Part shown: in pieces, positions 63,506-64,000 of the stretch
Numbering within the stretch: position 1 is the first letter of the stretch
Layout: every line of letters begins with the position of its first letter
Assembly (NCBI GenBank): GCA_947452555.1
Contig: CANGDH010000005.1
Coordinates: 1 to 64,000 of the forward strand
DNA: 64,000 nt
Reading direction: 5' to 3'
DNA from: Bacteroidota bacterium
GTDB lineage: Bacteria > Bacteroidota > Bacteroidia > Chitinophagales > Chitinophagaceae
Notes under the pieces: model-generated
What the model saw: only the letters and a program-made list of their open reading frames with translations
What the model was told of the DNA's origin: nothing
The model's database searches: none
Translations under genes and position numbers: made by a program

Positions 63506-63925
63506 ATGGCAACAATAACGCTTAAGAGACTTGACAACGACTATCAATTCGAAACCGCCGACGAAGCAGGTCAAGTTGTGACAATGGATATTCCTATAGA
63601 TCAAGGTGGGCATGGTAATGGTGTAAGACCCATGCAAACATTATTAAGTGCTTTAGGGGGATGCAGTGGAGTGGACATTGTAATGATTTTAAAGAAACAG
63701 AAAGAAACTATTGAACTATTAGAAATGGTAATTAACGGAGAACGTGCAGTAGGTAAAGAACCTGCGTTATGGGAAACCATTCATGTTAATTTTAAGTTTA
63801 AAGGAAGCATGACTAAAGAGCGTGCAGAGAAAGCTTGTAGTTTGTCTATGGATAAATATTGCTCTGTTGCTGCAACCTTAAGAGCCGCGGGTGCAGTTAT
63901 TACATGGGACATTGAAATAGTATAA
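63506..63925 (+). CDS. OsmC family peroxidase-like protein
   Basis: A 139-residue protein of the OsmC/Ohr family, which reduces organic peroxides through two thiols. The reactive cysteines are Cys53 in LGGCSGVDIV and Cys119 in KYCSVAAT. Length matches the family, and there is no signal peptide, so it acts in the cytoplasm. It could be OsmC, Ohr or a YhfA-like relative; the sequence favours a YhfA/OsmC-type. Divergent from metX. Confidence 0.88.
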   Translation: MATITLKRLDNDYQFETADEAGQVVTMDIPIDQGGHGNGVRPMQTLLSALGGCSGVDIVMILKKQKETIELLEMVINGERAVGKEPALWETIHVNFKFKGSMTKERAEKACSLSMDKYCSVAATLRAAGAVITWDIEIV

Positions 63926-64000
63926 TTCGAATAAATAATTAGTGAAATAAAGAAGCGATTCAATATTTAAAAAAGAAGCCAAAGCACATGAAGCATAATC

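Overview
The window reads as chromosome of a Bacteroidota, most likely a Chitinophagales-type bacterium. The reasons: genes lack Shine-Dalgarno sequences, many are preceded by the Bacteroidota -7 promoter element TAnnTTTG, one secreted protein ends in a type IX secretion (T9SS) sorting domain, the polysaccharide locus opens with a UpxY-type NusG paralogue, and small Bacteroidota families are present (a DUF6728 protein, an HsdR-N protein). Genus is not decidable from sequence alone.

Layout. 1-7.8 kb: partial hscA, RDD membrane protein, tyrS, a GDSL lipase-like protein, tRNA-Gln, two small heat-shock proteins, a receiver-Crp fusion regulator, an NTF2-like protein and a LuxR-type regulator with a degenerate receiver. 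7.98-31.84 kb: a 20-gene minus-strand capsule/exopolysaccharide locus. It starts with a secreted beta-helix protein, then wza and wzc. After a 94-nt gap holding an RNA hairpin come upxY and 16 more genes with no gap above 28 nt: Wzy, Wzx, three GT4 glycosyltransferases, a DUF354 protein, two deacetylases, an acetyltransferase, two CapK-like adenylate-forming enzymes, a Gfo/Idh oxidoreductase, a TIM-barrel-like protein, WecB, a WcaJ-like initiating transferase and a UDP-HexNAc dehydrogenase. 31.97-34.46 kb: a second LuxR-type regulator and a membrane-bound AraC regulator, with a helically phased cluster of TTATACT sites between them and an 8 x 8-bp tandem repeat touching the AraC start codon. 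34.6-39.04 kb: nucleotide-sugar operon degT-ugd-uxs-rfbD. 39.1-64 kb: core genes: waaA, tdk, ccmB, AMP nucleosidase, gdh, ccmD/ccmC, queA, lysC, ssb, mnmA, an RsmB-like enzyme, sucAB, rpsT, guaA, an S24-type repressor, surE, lpxB, metX and osmC.

How it fits together. WecB plus the dehydrogenase should give an N-acetylhexosaminuronic acid donor, and Ugd plus Uxs give UDP-glucuronate and UDP-xylose. The WcaJ-like enzyme loads the lipid carrier, the glycosyltransferases and tailoring enzymes extend and decorate it, Wzx/Wzy flip and polymerise, and Wzc/Wza export. UpxY probably keeps RNA polymerase going through the 18.6-kb body. Three regulators flank the locus.

Most of the core half is ordinary. 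The regulatory DNA is the most novel part: paired palindromic operators around the S24 repressor promoter, a perfectly palindromic bidirectional promoter between metX and osmC, the TTATACT cluster, the start-abutting repeat and the pre-upxY hairpin.
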